Positions 1 to 7,738 of a stretch of 52,849 nucleotides of DNA are shown here, piece by piece. Numbering within the stretch: the stretch's first letter is position 1; each line of letters starts with the position of its first letter. The DNA lies in the NCBI GenBank assembly GCA_017556145.1, contig JAFZCU010000221.1:1-52849 (forward strand). Direction: 5' to 3'. Both the position numbers and the translations under genes were made by a program. The DNA comes from Prevotella sp. Lineage in GTDB: Bacteria > Bacteroidota > Bacteroidia > Bacteroidales > Bacteroidaceae. Below the pieces are notes generated by a model. That model searched no databases. It had not been told where the DNA came from and saw only the letters and a program-made list of their open reading frames with translations.

Positions 1-139
1 CCTGATCAGGATTCGAGATATTACGCTGGTTGACAGCGACACCAATCATGAAGTAGTCCTTATAGACATCCTTCAGACCTTGCGCCTGGACTGACAGACA
101 GCCAGCCAAAGCGAGTAAAGTTAAAAATCTTTTCTTCAT
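1..139 (-). CDS. GH10 endo-1,4-beta-xylanase, N-terminal part only
   Basis: The start and the first 46 codons are present; the rest lies beyond the left edge. The ATG is at 139-137. The product begins with a signal peptide (MKKRFLTLLALAGCLSVQAQ), then GLKDVYKDYFMIGVAVNQRN. The 'LKD.YKDYF.IGVAVN' block is the usual first strand of the GH10 barrel in Bacteroidales xylanases, where the enzyme is secreted and cuts the beta-1,4-xylan backbone with retention. The catalytic Glu residues cannot be seen. It lies downstream of the GH31 gene on the same strand, but a hairpin and a separate promoter between them suggest its own transcript. Family call is from this short N-terminus only, so a related barrel enzyme is not excluded. 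Confidence 0.72.
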   Translation of the reverse strand, partial: MKKRFLTLLALAGCLSVQAQGLKDVYKDYFMIGVAVNQRNISNPDQ

Positions 140-198
140 TTCCCTAAAATTTATGAATAGTTTATTAGCAAATCGTTTCATTAGTACGCTGAATGGTG

Positions 199-206
199 CA
201 AAATTA
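199..206 (-). promoter_or_regulatory. -7 element of the GH10 gene promoter
   Basis: Read on the minus strand the bases are TAATTTTG, matching the Bacteroidetes -7 consensus TAnnTTTG. It lies about 60 bases upstream of the GH10 start and directly after the GH31 terminator hairpin. No clear TTTG is seen at -33. Confidence 0.45.
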
Positions 207-209
207 CAA

Positions 210-235
210 AAGAAGAGCCACATCGGGCTCTTCTT
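210..235 (-). terminator. Hairpin terminator after the GH31 gene
   Basis: A perfect 10-base inverted repeat (AAGAAGAGCC / GGCTCTTCTT) with a 6-base loop lies about 40 bases after the GH31 stop. On the minus strand the hairpin runs into TTTTGTAATTTTG. It separates GH31 from GH10. Confidence 0.6.
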
Positions 236-258
236 ATGTATCATATATCTTTGAAAAT

Positions 259-276
259 GTAACACACGCGTGTTAC
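259..276. promoter_or_regulatory. Short palindrome over the GH31 stop codon
   Basis: GTAACAC (259-265) and GTGTTAC (270-276) form an inverted repeat with a 4-base centre, and the GH31 TAA stop (275-273) lies inside the right arm. A TATCTTTG string (246-253, plus strand) is next to it. It may be a second weak terminator stem or a protein-binding palindrome; nothing decides between them. Confidence 0.3.
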
Positions 277-2603
277 TTGAGCGAAATAATGCATTCAGAG
301 CCGTCGTAGCTCACCTCCTGCTGGCGACCGTCAGGCCATACCACCGTAAAGCGGCGCGTCTGAAGCATGCCTGGGAACTCGCCTTTCCTGGCACCGATGG
401 TCAGCTTACGGGCCTTGTCGTTCCAAGCAAAGGGAATGGTGGAACAGACGCCACGCTCATAGTTGTAGCTGTCGCCCTCGTCCTCGTAGAGCACAAACGT
501 GCCGTCGGCACCGGGATAGACACGGATCTCGAGGTTATCCCACGCCTTCTCGCCCACATACTGCATCTCGGGGCCGAGGGGCAGGATGCTGCCTGCACGC
601 ACGAACATCGGCACGCGGTCGAGGCTGGTGGTCAGCGTCACGTTCTGTCCGCCCTTATAACTCTTATTTGTCCAGAAGTCATACCACATCGCACCCTTCG
701 GCAGATACTTCACCGCCGTCTTTGTCTCCTGCCATTCTACTACTGACTCCTGACTCCTGTCTCCTGTCTCCTTTCTCCTATCCCATCCTGTCATGGCATT
801 GGTGCGGATCACCTTCTCCTCGGTATACTGCGGGTCAACGATGGGGGCAGCCAAGATGTTGCGGCCGAACATAAACTCATCGGTCATATTCCAGACTTTC
901 TTGTCGGCAGCAAAGTCGGCAAACAAGGGGCGCATGTAGCTGTCGTTGTTCGAAGTGACCTGCCAGGCGGTACTATATAAATAAGGTATGAGGCGGTAGC
1001 GCAGACGGATCTGCTTCTCAATGGCATCATAGACAGGCTCGCCCTTCTGGCCGAACTGCCAGATCTCACGAGGCGCATCGGCACCATGACTGCGGAAGAC
1101 GGGACAGAACAGACCATACTGCATCCAACGCACATAGAGCTCCTGGAACTGCGGATTCTTCGGTGCAGAGCCGGAACCGCGGGTGTTATAGGAACTGCAG
1201 AAGAAACCGCCGATGTCGGTATTGAAGTTGGGGTTGCCCGTCAGTGTGAAGCTCAGGCCTGCCGGCACCTGCTTGCGCAGCATGTCCCACGACGAGTTCA
1301 CATCGCCGCTCCACATGTTAGAGCCGTAATGCTGCTGACCTGCATAGCTGGAGCGCGTCATGATGAAGATGCGCTTACCCCTGTCGTCCTTGCGCTGCGC
1401 CTGATAAATGCCGCGCACGGTCTCCAAGGGGAAGGCATTGCGCTGCGAGCGCCACGTACCGCCATAGACCTTATGCTCGTAGTCGCTCTCGCGGGGATTG
1501 AAGAAGTCGGGATCGGTAGAGTCCATCCACCACGCATCTGTACCATAGTCGTAGAGCTTCTTCAGGTATTTCCAATAGATGGCGCGGGCCTCGGGATGGA
1601 AGGCATCGTAGACCTTCACGCCAGAGGGATAGTCGCGCATCGGCGGCCAGACATGTGAGATACCGCTCTGCGGCCACGTCTCGAAGGGCAGCAGACAGCC
1701 GATCTTCTCCAACTCACGGAATTGCTGCGTCATCGGACCGAAGCTGGCCCAGATCGAAATCATAAAGTGGGCATGCTTCTTGTGGACATTGTCAATCAGC
1801 TGCTTGCCATTGGCAAAGTCCTCTGAGAGGAAGTCCATCGCATTCCACAGGTAGTTTGAGCCCCAGTACTGCCAGTCCTGGATGATGCCATCGAGGGGCA
1901 CCTGCAGACTGCGGTACTGGTCGACGATGCCCTCCGTCTCACGAGCCGTCTTATAGCGCTCCTTCGACTGCCAGAAGCCATAGGTCCACATGGGGAACAT
2001 CGGCACGTCGCCTGTCAGGTAGCGCATCTGGGCTATCACACCGTCGGCTGAGCCGCCATACATAAAGTAATAGTCAATGCCCTCGCCCACCTCAGCATCG
2101 AAGGTCATGCCCTCAGCATTATCCTCAAAGACGGTCGGTGAATAGTTCTCCCAATACAGGCCCCAGCCCTTGATGCTCTGCAGCACGTTCTGGAAGTCCT
2201 CTAAGTTCGACTGTTCCATGCGTTTCTGACACCCGCGACGGTTCATCTTGCCGTCCTGGATGGTGCCTAAGCCATAGACAGCCTCGTCCTTGTCGAGGGT
2301 GAAGGTCTGACGTACTTCTTTCACGTCGCAACTCTTCTCCTTCAACAGCACCTTGCCTTTCGCCGTCAGGAAAGTCAGATTGCCCTGGGCATCCTGCTTC
2401 ACAGTCAGTTCACTGCTCTTCCACGTGTTGCCGTTCTTGTTGACGGCGACATTCTCCGGCATAGCCGTAACCACGAGCGTCTTCGTGGGCTGGCCCTTGA
2501 CGATGTGTACGATACTCGGTGAAATAAACTCCACCTTGACATTCTGCGCTGAGACTACGACCGTGAACATCACGGTCAATAAAGTGATAACAAGTCGTTT
2601 CAT
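273..2603 (-). CDS. GH31 family alpha-glycosidase, probably alpha-xylosidase
   Basis: A secreted enzyme of 776 residues with a signal peptide (cleavage after about FTVVVSAQ). An N-terminal beta-sandwich (about 20-180) is followed by the GH31 barrel. The nucleophile is Asp361 in WWMDSTDPD and the acid/base is Asp434 in NMWSGDVNSSW; the flanking RSSYAGQQ and GNPNFNTDIGGFF blocks are typical of the family. The C-terminal sandwich follows from about 600. GH31 enzymes remove alpha-linked xylose or glucose from the non-reducing end with retention. Beside GH10, GH97 and GH98, alpha-xylosidase activity on decorated xylan or xyloglucan oligomers is the best guess; alpha-glucosidase is possible. An odd stretch near residues 608-620 is coded by five 7-base repeats (745-779) and looks like an insertion between the barrel and the sandwich. 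Confidence 0.88.
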   Translation of the reverse strand: MKRLVITLLTVMFTVVVSAQNVKVEFISPSIVHIVKGQPTKTLVVTAMPENVAVNKNGNTWKSSELTVKQDAQGNLTFLTAKGKVLLKEKSCDVKEVRQTFTLDKDEAVYGLGTIQDGKMNRRGCQKRMEQSNLEDFQNVLQSIKGWGLYWENYSPTVFEDNAEGMTFDAEVGEGIDYYFMYGGSADGVIAQMRYLTGDVPMFPMWTYGFWQSKERYKTARETEGIVDQYRSLQVPLDGIIQDWQYWGSNYLWNAMDFLSEDFANGKQLIDNVHKKHAHFMISIWASFGPMTQQFRELEKIGCLLPFETWPQSGISHVWPPMRDYPSGVKVYDAFHPEARAIYWKYLKKLYDYGTDAWWMDSTDPDFFNPRESDYEHKVYGGTWRSQRNAFPLETVRGIYQAQRKDDRGKRIFIMTRSSYAGQQHYGSNMWSGDVNSSWDMLRKQVPAGLSFTLTGNPNFNTDIGGFFCSSYNTRGSGSAPKNPQFQELYVRWMQYGLFCPVFRSHGADAPREIWQFGQKGEPVYDAIEKQIRLRYRLIPYLYSTAWQVTSNNDSYMRPLFADFAADKKVWNMTDEFMFGRNILAAPIVDPQYTEEKVIRTNAMTGWDRRKETGDRSQESVVEWQETKTAVKYLPKGAMWYDFWTNKSYKGGQNVTLTTSLDRVPMFVRAGSILPLGPEMQYVGEKAWDNLEIRVYPGADGTFVLYEDEGDSYNYERGVCSTIPFAWNDKARKLTIGARKGEFPGMLQTRRFTVVWPDGRQQEVSYDGSECIISLK
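745..779 (-). repeat. Five tandem 7-base units inside the GH31 gene
   Basis: On the plus strand the units are GACTCCT twice, GTCTCCT twice and TTCTCCT once, in exact 7-base phase. They code for the region around RRKETGDRSQES, which does not look like GH31 core sequence. Since 7 is not a multiple of 3, loss or gain of one unit would shift the frame. Confidence 0.85.
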
Positions 2604-2628
2604 TTCCTTAGTTTTGTTGATTTGTCGG

Positions 2629-2636
2629 CAAAGATA
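2629..2636 (-). promoter_or_regulatory. -7 element of the GH31 gene promoter
   Basis: Minus-strand TATCTTTG, 26 bases upstream of the GH31 ATG, in a divergent gap shared with the phosphoesterase gene. The -33 box is weak. Confidence 0.55.
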
Positions 2637-2657
2637 CGAAAAAAAACTGAAACAACA

Positions 2658-2687
2658 TTGATGTTTTGCGGTTTTTTACTATCTTTG
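2658..2687 (+). promoter_or_regulatory. Promoter of the phosphoesterase gene
   Basis: TTG (2658-2660), a 19-base gap and TATCTTTG (2680-2687) match the Bacteroidetes promoter form. The ATG at 2713 follows 25 bases later. Confidence 0.6.
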
Positions 2688-2712
2688 CAGCGCAAAAGAA
2701 AACAATTGAAAC

Positions 2713-4257
2713 ATGATGAAAAAGAATCTTATCCTTAGCATGATAGCCCTGATGATGGGTTGTCATATTGCGTTTGCGCAGCAGAAAAGCATTGTGATTC
2801 TTTATGAGAACGACGTGCATTGCGGTATCGACGGCTACACGAAGATCGCTGGTCTGCGTGATGCCATCAACCGTTCCGACACAGCCTACGCAGCCGCCGT
2901 GTGTTGTGGCGACTTCCTGCAGGGCAACACCACGGGGGCCATCTCAAAAGGACAGTACATTGCCGATATCCTGCGCTACATGGACTACCATGCCCTGACC
3001 TTAGGCAACCATGAATTCGACTACGGTGTGCCCCGCATGCAGCAGTTGTTAGCGCAAGTAGGCACACCTGTAACATGTGCCAATCTCTACGAGGCCGGAG
3101 AACCACAGCCCTTGTTCGCCCCCTACATCATCCATCAGTACGGCAATAAGATAGTGGCCTATATCGGTGCCTGCACCCCGGAGACGATGATCCTCGAAGG
3201 CTACTCGTTCTATGATACCAACGGCATCCTGCTCTACGACCTCAAACAAAAAAACTTCTACCAGCTGATCCAGCAGGCTGTCGATGCGGCCCGTGCCGAG
3301 GGTGCCGACTATGTGGTGCTGCTCTCTCATGTGGGAGAGACCCCGCAGTCGTTAGGATTCAGTTCGTATCGTCTCGTGAACAATACCAGAGGCATCGACG
3401 TGGTGCTCGACGGCCACTCACACGAGATTATCGAGAATGCGCGCATCAAGAACCTTGATGGCAAGGAGATCACCGTCACGCAAACAGGTACGCAGTTCGC
3501 CAACGTGGGTAAGCTGCTCATCACCCCCGACGGACGCTTTATTACCAAACTCATAAAGAGCAAGGACATCCCCTACGAGAATGCGAAGATTACCGCTACC
3601 ACCGACAGTATCCGCCAAATGGTGAAGGCCGTCACCTCAGAGGTAGTAGCCCACAGCGACTACACTCTCGTGGTGAGTGATGAGAACGACCAGTGGATTG
3701 TGCGCGGTCAGGAGACAAATGCCGGTGACCTGGTGGCCGACGCCTACCGCTACGCCATGAAGGCCGACATCGGTTTCGAGAATGGTGGTGGTATCCGTAA
3801 CGATATCCATGCCGGCGACATCACCTACGGTGACATCATCGGTATGCTGCCTTACGACAATACGCTGCGACGCATCTCGGTAACTGCCGAGCAACTGAAA
3901 CAGATGCTCACCCGTTGCACGGCCCTTGTGCCTGTGCTCGACGGCAACTTCCCGCAGTGCTCCGGTCTGCGTTTCACCATCCACAGCAAGAGCCGTACCG
4001 TCAGCGACATCGAGATTCTGCAAGCAGATGGCAGCTATGCGCCTATCGACATGCAGCGCACCTATAGCGTCGCCCTGACGAACTATAACCATGAGGGCGG
4101 CGGATTCTTCGACTGTTTCAAGAAATGTGTCGTGCTTCAGGAGAGTAGCTTGCGCTACTATGAGGCCTTGTCAGACTACCTGCGTAAAGTGCTCGGCGGC
4201 AATACCGGCAAAACCTATGCCCAGCCACAGGGACGCATCAGAATCATTGAAGACTGA
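2713..4257 (+). CDS. 5'-nucleotidase / UshA-like metallophosphoesterase, secreted
   Basis: 514 residues with a signal peptide ending near HIAFAQQ. The N-terminal calcineurin-like domain shows the metal-binding motifs in order: ENDVHC (normally NDxH), GDFLQG, GNHEFD, LLSHVGE and GHSHE. The C-terminal 5'-nucleotidase domain has NAGDLVADAYR and FENGGGIRNDI, the substrate-stacking and binding region. Such enzymes release phosphate from nucleotides or sugar nucleotides in the periplasm or at the cell surface. Length is normal for the family. Two ATGs lie at 2713 and 2716; both fit. It is transcribed alone, divergent from GH31 and convergent with the CotH gene, with 19 bases between the two stops. 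Its link with polysaccharide use is not evident. The exact substrate cannot be read from the sequence. Confidence 0.88.
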   Translation: MMKKNLILSMIALMMGCHIAFAQQKSIVILYENDVHCGIDGYTKIAGLRDAINRSDTAYAAAVCCGDFLQGNTTGAISKGQYIADILRYMDYHALTLGNHEFDYGVPRMQQLLAQVGTPVTCANLYEAGEPQPLFAPYIIHQYGNKIVAYIGACTPETMILEGYSFYDTNGILLYDLKQKNFYQLIQQAVDAARAEGADYVVLLSHVGETPQSLGFSSYRLVNNTRGIDVVLDGHSHEIIENARIKNLDGKEITVTQTGTQFANVGKLLITPDGRFITKLIKSKDIPYENAKITATTDSIRQMVKAVTSEVVAHSDYTLVVSDENDQWIVRGQETNAGDLVADAYRYAMKADIGFENGGGIRNDIHAGDITYGDIIGMLPYDNTLRRISVTAEQLKQMLTRCTALVPVLDGNFPQCSGLRFTIHSKSRTVSDIEILQADGSYAPIDMQRTYSVALTNYNHEGGGFFDCFKKCVVLQESSLRYYEALSDYLRKVLGGNTGKTYAQPQGRIRIIED

Positions 4258-4276
4258 ATGCTCAGCGATTGATCCT

Positions 4277-6175
4277 TCATTTGCCAACGAATTTCTTTCC
4301 GTTTCTGATATAGATGCCTTTCGAAGGATTCAATACCCGCTGTCCCTGCAGGTTATAGAGTTTGTCATCAGCATCGGGCGCAGCTGTCATCTGGTGAATG
4401 CCTGACGGCACCAGCGTCAGGATATCAGCCAACACGTTAGCCGAGCGATAAGGGAAGTATTCGTTGAGCAAGCGGTTACGCTCGGCCATATAAGCCTCGT
4501 CGACGGTATAGAGCTGGCCCTTCGTCTGCCAGCGATGCACGTCACGACGATAGTCGCCCCAGCGGGCTGCCTCGGCATAGAGAGCCTTGGAGATGACATG
4601 ATACAGGCTGTCCCATGTCTCAACCACCGATTCCGGACCTAACAGTCCGTCATCTGCCAACAATTCCTTTGCCCGATGCCCATAACGGTAGGCAAATTCA
4701 TCGTTCTCCAACAAGTTCAGGAAGATGCCTGTGGGGTATTTGCTGCCATTGTTCTTGCCCAGCACATTCTCGTATACCTTCTCGAAAATCACCTCCGAGT
4801 CCCAGCAGAGGAAACGGAAGCCCTGACTCCCTTCGCCCCGCCGGAGGATGGCATACCAGTTATGGTGATCCCAATCGGTATTGCCTGCATACTGATTGAT
4901 GAGCATATAGTCGATGAAGTTGTCGATATCGAGCAGGGTTTTCAGTTGCTGATAGCGCTCGGCATTGGCAGCCTGCTTGGCCGTCTCCACCATCTGATTC
5001 CACGCGTCGAGTGTACCCTCGCTGGCCTCATGGTGGTTGCCGCCTTCCTCCTCGATCTTCACCACGTCGATCAGGCTCTTCTCGCCACCCAGATGATTCT
5101 TGCCATACTGGTCGTCCACCCGCTCGGCGATATTATAAATGCCCCAGTACATACCATTGAGGAAGAGATTGACGTAAAGGGCATTCACGCTGGTACGACC
5201 CATTTTCCGTTGCATACGACGTGCCCATACATCGCGGGTGTACTGCGCCTTTTCACGGTTTCCCTCTGACCAGTGCTGCCAGGAATTGCCGAAATGACAA
5301 CGCAGCACAAGCTGGTCGAACTTCTGGGGCTCGTCGGCTCCGAACACTGGGTATTCAAGCGATTTCGGACCATATTGCGACTTAAACACCAATCGGAAGG
5401 AATGCTTGGGGTTCTTCTCTGCCAGACGACCATGACCGCCATGCAGGCGAAGCCCGCAGTCTATGGTGAGATTGTGCTGCATAGGACCGCCCATCAGTTC
5501 GACACTGGCAGGACGCGTCCAGCCATTGCCTGTATTATCACCCACAGGAGGACCCGTAAAAATATAGATGCCACCCCGGTCCTCATCATTCTCATGACTG
5601 AAGAGATGGTCCTTATCAGTAACGATGCTGAGCACAGGCAAAGACTTCAGGCCTTCGACAATCTTAGGCGCCAGCACAGGGTCGGTGGTCATCTCCGGAT
5701 CCATGCCATAGTCGGCGATGGCCGTACCTTTGATTTGCGTATACTTGCCCCACTCTTCCGGATAGCCTTCGGGATGGTCTGACTGTTTCAGCACATCGTC
5801 AGCGAAGATCCAGGTGGCTGTGGCAACAGCCGTCAGCCGACTGGTTGCAGAAAAAGCCGCTGCCCGAAAGATGGTGGTGCCTTTGATGTCGAGCGGCTGG
5901 GTATAGGCCTTGCTTTCAAGGGTCGGCACACTGCCGTCGACGGTGTATCGGATGACGGCATCCTCAGGCAGGCCACTGCCGCCAGTGGCAGAAATCACCA
6001 AGGAGAAGGGCGCCTCGCAGAAACCATGCGGCTGGCTGAAAGTCAAATTCTGGGCACTGAGACTCAAGGAGATCCATAATGTCACACAGATCCCACAGAT
6101 ATGGCCTTTAGCCAAAGGTAATAAAAAATCTGTGAGATCTGTGAGATCTGTGTGAGTTAAGAATCTGTGTGACAT
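4277..6175 (-). CDS. CotH-like kinase-fold protein, secreted, with sorting tail
   Basis: 632 residues. The first 42 residues hold a repeat-coded stretch (THTDLTDLTDF) and then a hydrophobic signal peptide ending LSLSAQ. Residues of about 45-120 form a chitobiase/FN3-like beta domain (IRYTVDGSVPTLESKAY). A CotH domain follows (about 150-540): LPVLSIVTDKDHLF, LRLHGGHGR, NGMYWGIYNIAERVD and NTDWDHHNWYAILR with FLCWDSEVIFE. CotH proteins are atypical protein kinases in Bacillus spore coats; in Bacteroidetes the role is unknown. The C-terminus YNLQGQRV..PSKGIYIRNGKK is like type IX secretion sorting tails. It is the last gene of a three-gene operon, 5 bases after the propeller lipoprotein. There is no other Met near the start, so the ATG at 6175 is kept. 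Confidence 0.8.
   Translation of the reverse strand: MSHRFLTHTDLTDLTDFLLPLAKGHICGICVTLWISLSLSAQNLTFSQPHGFCEAPFSLVISATGGSGLPEDAVIRYTVDGSVPTLESKAYTQPLDIKGTTIFRAAAFSATSRLTAVATATWIFADDVLKQSDHPEGYPEEWGKYTQIKGTAIADYGMDPEMTTDPVLAPKIVEGLKSLPVLSIVTDKDHLFSHENDEDRGGIYIFTGPPVGDNTGNGWTRPASVELMGGPMQHNLTIDCGLRLHGGHGRLAEKNPKHSFRLVFKSQYGPKSLEYPVFGADEPQKFDQLVLRCHFGNSWQHWSEGNREKAQYTRDVWARRMQRKMGRTSVNALYVNLFLNGMYWGIYNIAERVDDQYGKNHLGGEKSLIDVVKIEEEGGNHHEASEGTLDAWNQMVETAKQAANAERYQQLKTLLDIDNFIDYMLINQYAGNTDWDHHNWYAILRRGEGSQGFRFLCWDSEVIFEKVYENVLGKNNGSKYPTGIFLNLLENDEFAYRYGHRAKELLADDGLLGPESVVETWDSLYHVISKALYAEAARWGDYRRDVHRWQTKGQLYTVDEAYMAERNRLLNEYFPYRSANVLADILTLVPSGIHQMTAAPDADDKLYNLQGQRVLNPSKGIYIRNGKKFVGK
6126..6152 (-). 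repeat. Nine-base repeats in the CotH signal-peptide codons
   Basis: The unit AGATCTGTG (plus-strand reading) occurs three times in 9-base phase, the first copy imperfect, and related AATCTGTGT recurs at 6162-6170. They code LTD repeats just before the hydrophobic core of the signal peptide. Confidence 0.8.
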
Positions 6176-6180
6176 CGGCT

Positions 6181-7722
6181 TTACTTGCTCAGCTTCTGAA
6201 CATACTTCACAGGTTTGCCGTCGCTGGCTTTCAGCAAGCTGGCAAACTCCTGTGGCGACACCTCCACAGGACCACGCATAAACTCAGGGATATTGTAGCA
6301 TTTCATGAACTGTCGGTGGTAGTCGGGATCGGCCTGTGGCAATTCGAAAGGTTTGCTGCCCTTGCCGTCGGCATCGATATGTGCGAAGAACGGACGGGTA
6401 AAACTGCCATCATCGCGCCGGGTGCTGAACACCACCCACCGGCCGTTGCTCGACCATGAATGATAACTCTCCGTTTCCGGTGAGTTAATCTCGTCCATGG
6501 CACGGACCTGACCGTTGGTGAGGTCCATCATGTAGAGGTCGGCCTCACGATGCCAGATATGGAAGACGCCATAATGCCCCAGGGTGAACATAAGGAAGCG
6601 ACCGTCGGGCGACACGCGCGGCAGGGTGGCACTCCTATCCAGACTGTCGGCCTGGAACACCAGTTCGCGGGGACCGAACTGCCACGTGTCGGGGTCGAAC
6701 GATTTCTTAAAGATATTGTATTTCACCTCCTGAAATCTTCTGACGACCTCATTTTCATGAGCAATCGTATCGCGGAACTCGAAATGGGCACTGCAATAAT
6801 AGAGCGTCTTGCCATCGGGAGCCCATACGGGGAACACCTCAAACTCGCTTTCCTCGTTTTCAATATTGGTCACCTCGTTCATCTTCACATCGTAGGCTAT
6901 CAAATCGCTCACGGCATCAAACACCTCAATCCTATTGGCATCCCGTGTATGGAAGCTCTGACTGGTCTTGTTGGTGGAATAAACAATCAGCGGGAGCCAG
7001 GGATGCCACGCGGGATAGACACCGGCAGAGAGAATCGAGTCGTTGCGCATATTGATCTTACTCAGTTTGCCGTCATAGGCAATCACAGTACCACCGTGAT
7101 ACTGACGGGCATGGAACTGCATGCGCTGGGGATTATACTGCTGGTAGTTGTGGCAGTTCACACACTGGCCTGTTGTTTCCTTGCCACAGAGCATATTGTT
7201 TACCATCACCTCCTCGTCGTAGTTCTCCAGACAGCGCTGATTCAGTGTCAACTCCTCATAGGCGACATAACTGGGCGAAATGAGTCGATAACTGAGATAA
7301 GGGTCGATGCTGTCGGCAGAAACTGTGATATGGAAAGGTTTGTATCGCCACCACTCCTGATCAATCCTGACATATACCTCGACACCGATAGCCTTACCGA
7401 CAGCCTTGTCTGTCAGTTCGCGCCAGTCGGCCATCTCGGGCTGAACAGCCCTACCGCCACACACCAGCTGATGGTCGCCCACTGTGAAGCGAGCCACCAT
7501 CTCGTCGCATGAATCCTCGAGTTCGAAGGTCAGCGGGGCAATGTTCACAGGTATCGTCACGTCCACATAGTCGGGATAGATGCGAGGCGTTTTTTTGATA
7601 TCGGTAAACTGCGCCGGCACCGTGGCGTTCTGGCAGGAGGAGAGAAAGAGGTAAGAGAATACCCCTAACATCACCACTTTCATCCTATTGATTCTATTTA
7701 TATTTGTGATCATAAACTTCAT
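6181..7722 (-). CDS. TolB/PD40 beta-propeller lipoprotein with one CxxCH haem motif
   Basis: Up to 513 residues. The lipid Cys is Cys30 after GVFSYLFLSSC. An N-terminal beta domain (about 40-150) leads to CVNCH (Cys187, Cys190, His191), a c-type haem-binding motif. PD40/WD40-like blades follow: FPVWAPDGKTLYYCS, PRVSPDGRFLMFT and HSWSSNGRWVVFSTRR. The ending (about 455-513) repeats 'YNIPEFMRGPVEVSPQEFA'. Which redox or sensing role the haem has is unknown. Two starts are possible: 7722 and the ATG at 7683 (MKVVMLGVFSYLFLSSC), which gives a compact lipoprotein signal; the upstream ATG lies inside 7-base repeats. The gene is 15 bases from the preceding membrane-protein gene and 5 from the CotH gene. 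Together the three look like one operon with a conserved but unexplained job. Confidence 0.78.
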   Translation of the reverse strand: MKFMITNINRINRMKVVMLGVFSYLFLSSCQNATVPAQFTDIKKTPRIYPDYVDVTIPVNIAPLTFELEDSCDEMVARFTVGDHQLVCGGRAVQPEMADWRELTDKAVGKAIGVEVYVRIDQEWWRYKPFHITVSADSIDPYLSYRLISPSYVAYEELTLNQRCLENYDEEVMVNNMLCGKETTGQCVNCHNYQQYNPQRMQFHARQYHGGTVIAYDGKLSKINMRNDSILSAGVYPAWHPWLPLIVYSTNKTSQSFHTRDANRIEVFDAVSDLIAYDVKMNEVTNIENEESEFEVFPVWAPDGKTLYYCSAHFEFRDTIAHENEVVRRFQEVKYNIFKKSFDPDTWQFGPRELVFQADSLDRSATLPRVSPDGRFLMFTLGHYGVFHIWHREADLYMMDLTNGQVRAMDEINSPETESYHSWSSNGRWVVFSTRRDDGSFTRPFFAHIDADGKGSKPFELPQADPDYHRQFMKCYNIPEFMRGPVEVSPQEFASLLKASDGKPVKYVQKLSK

Positions 7723-7738
7723 ATTTCAAACTTCATAT
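7711..7738 (-). repeat. Four 7-base units at the start of the propeller lipoprotein gene
   Basis: Minus-strand units are ATATGAA, GTTTGAA, ATATGAA, GTTTATG. Both upstream in-frame ATGs (7722 and 7713) lie inside them, and the stop codon of the membrane protein begins at the first base of the tract. Confidence 0.75.
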
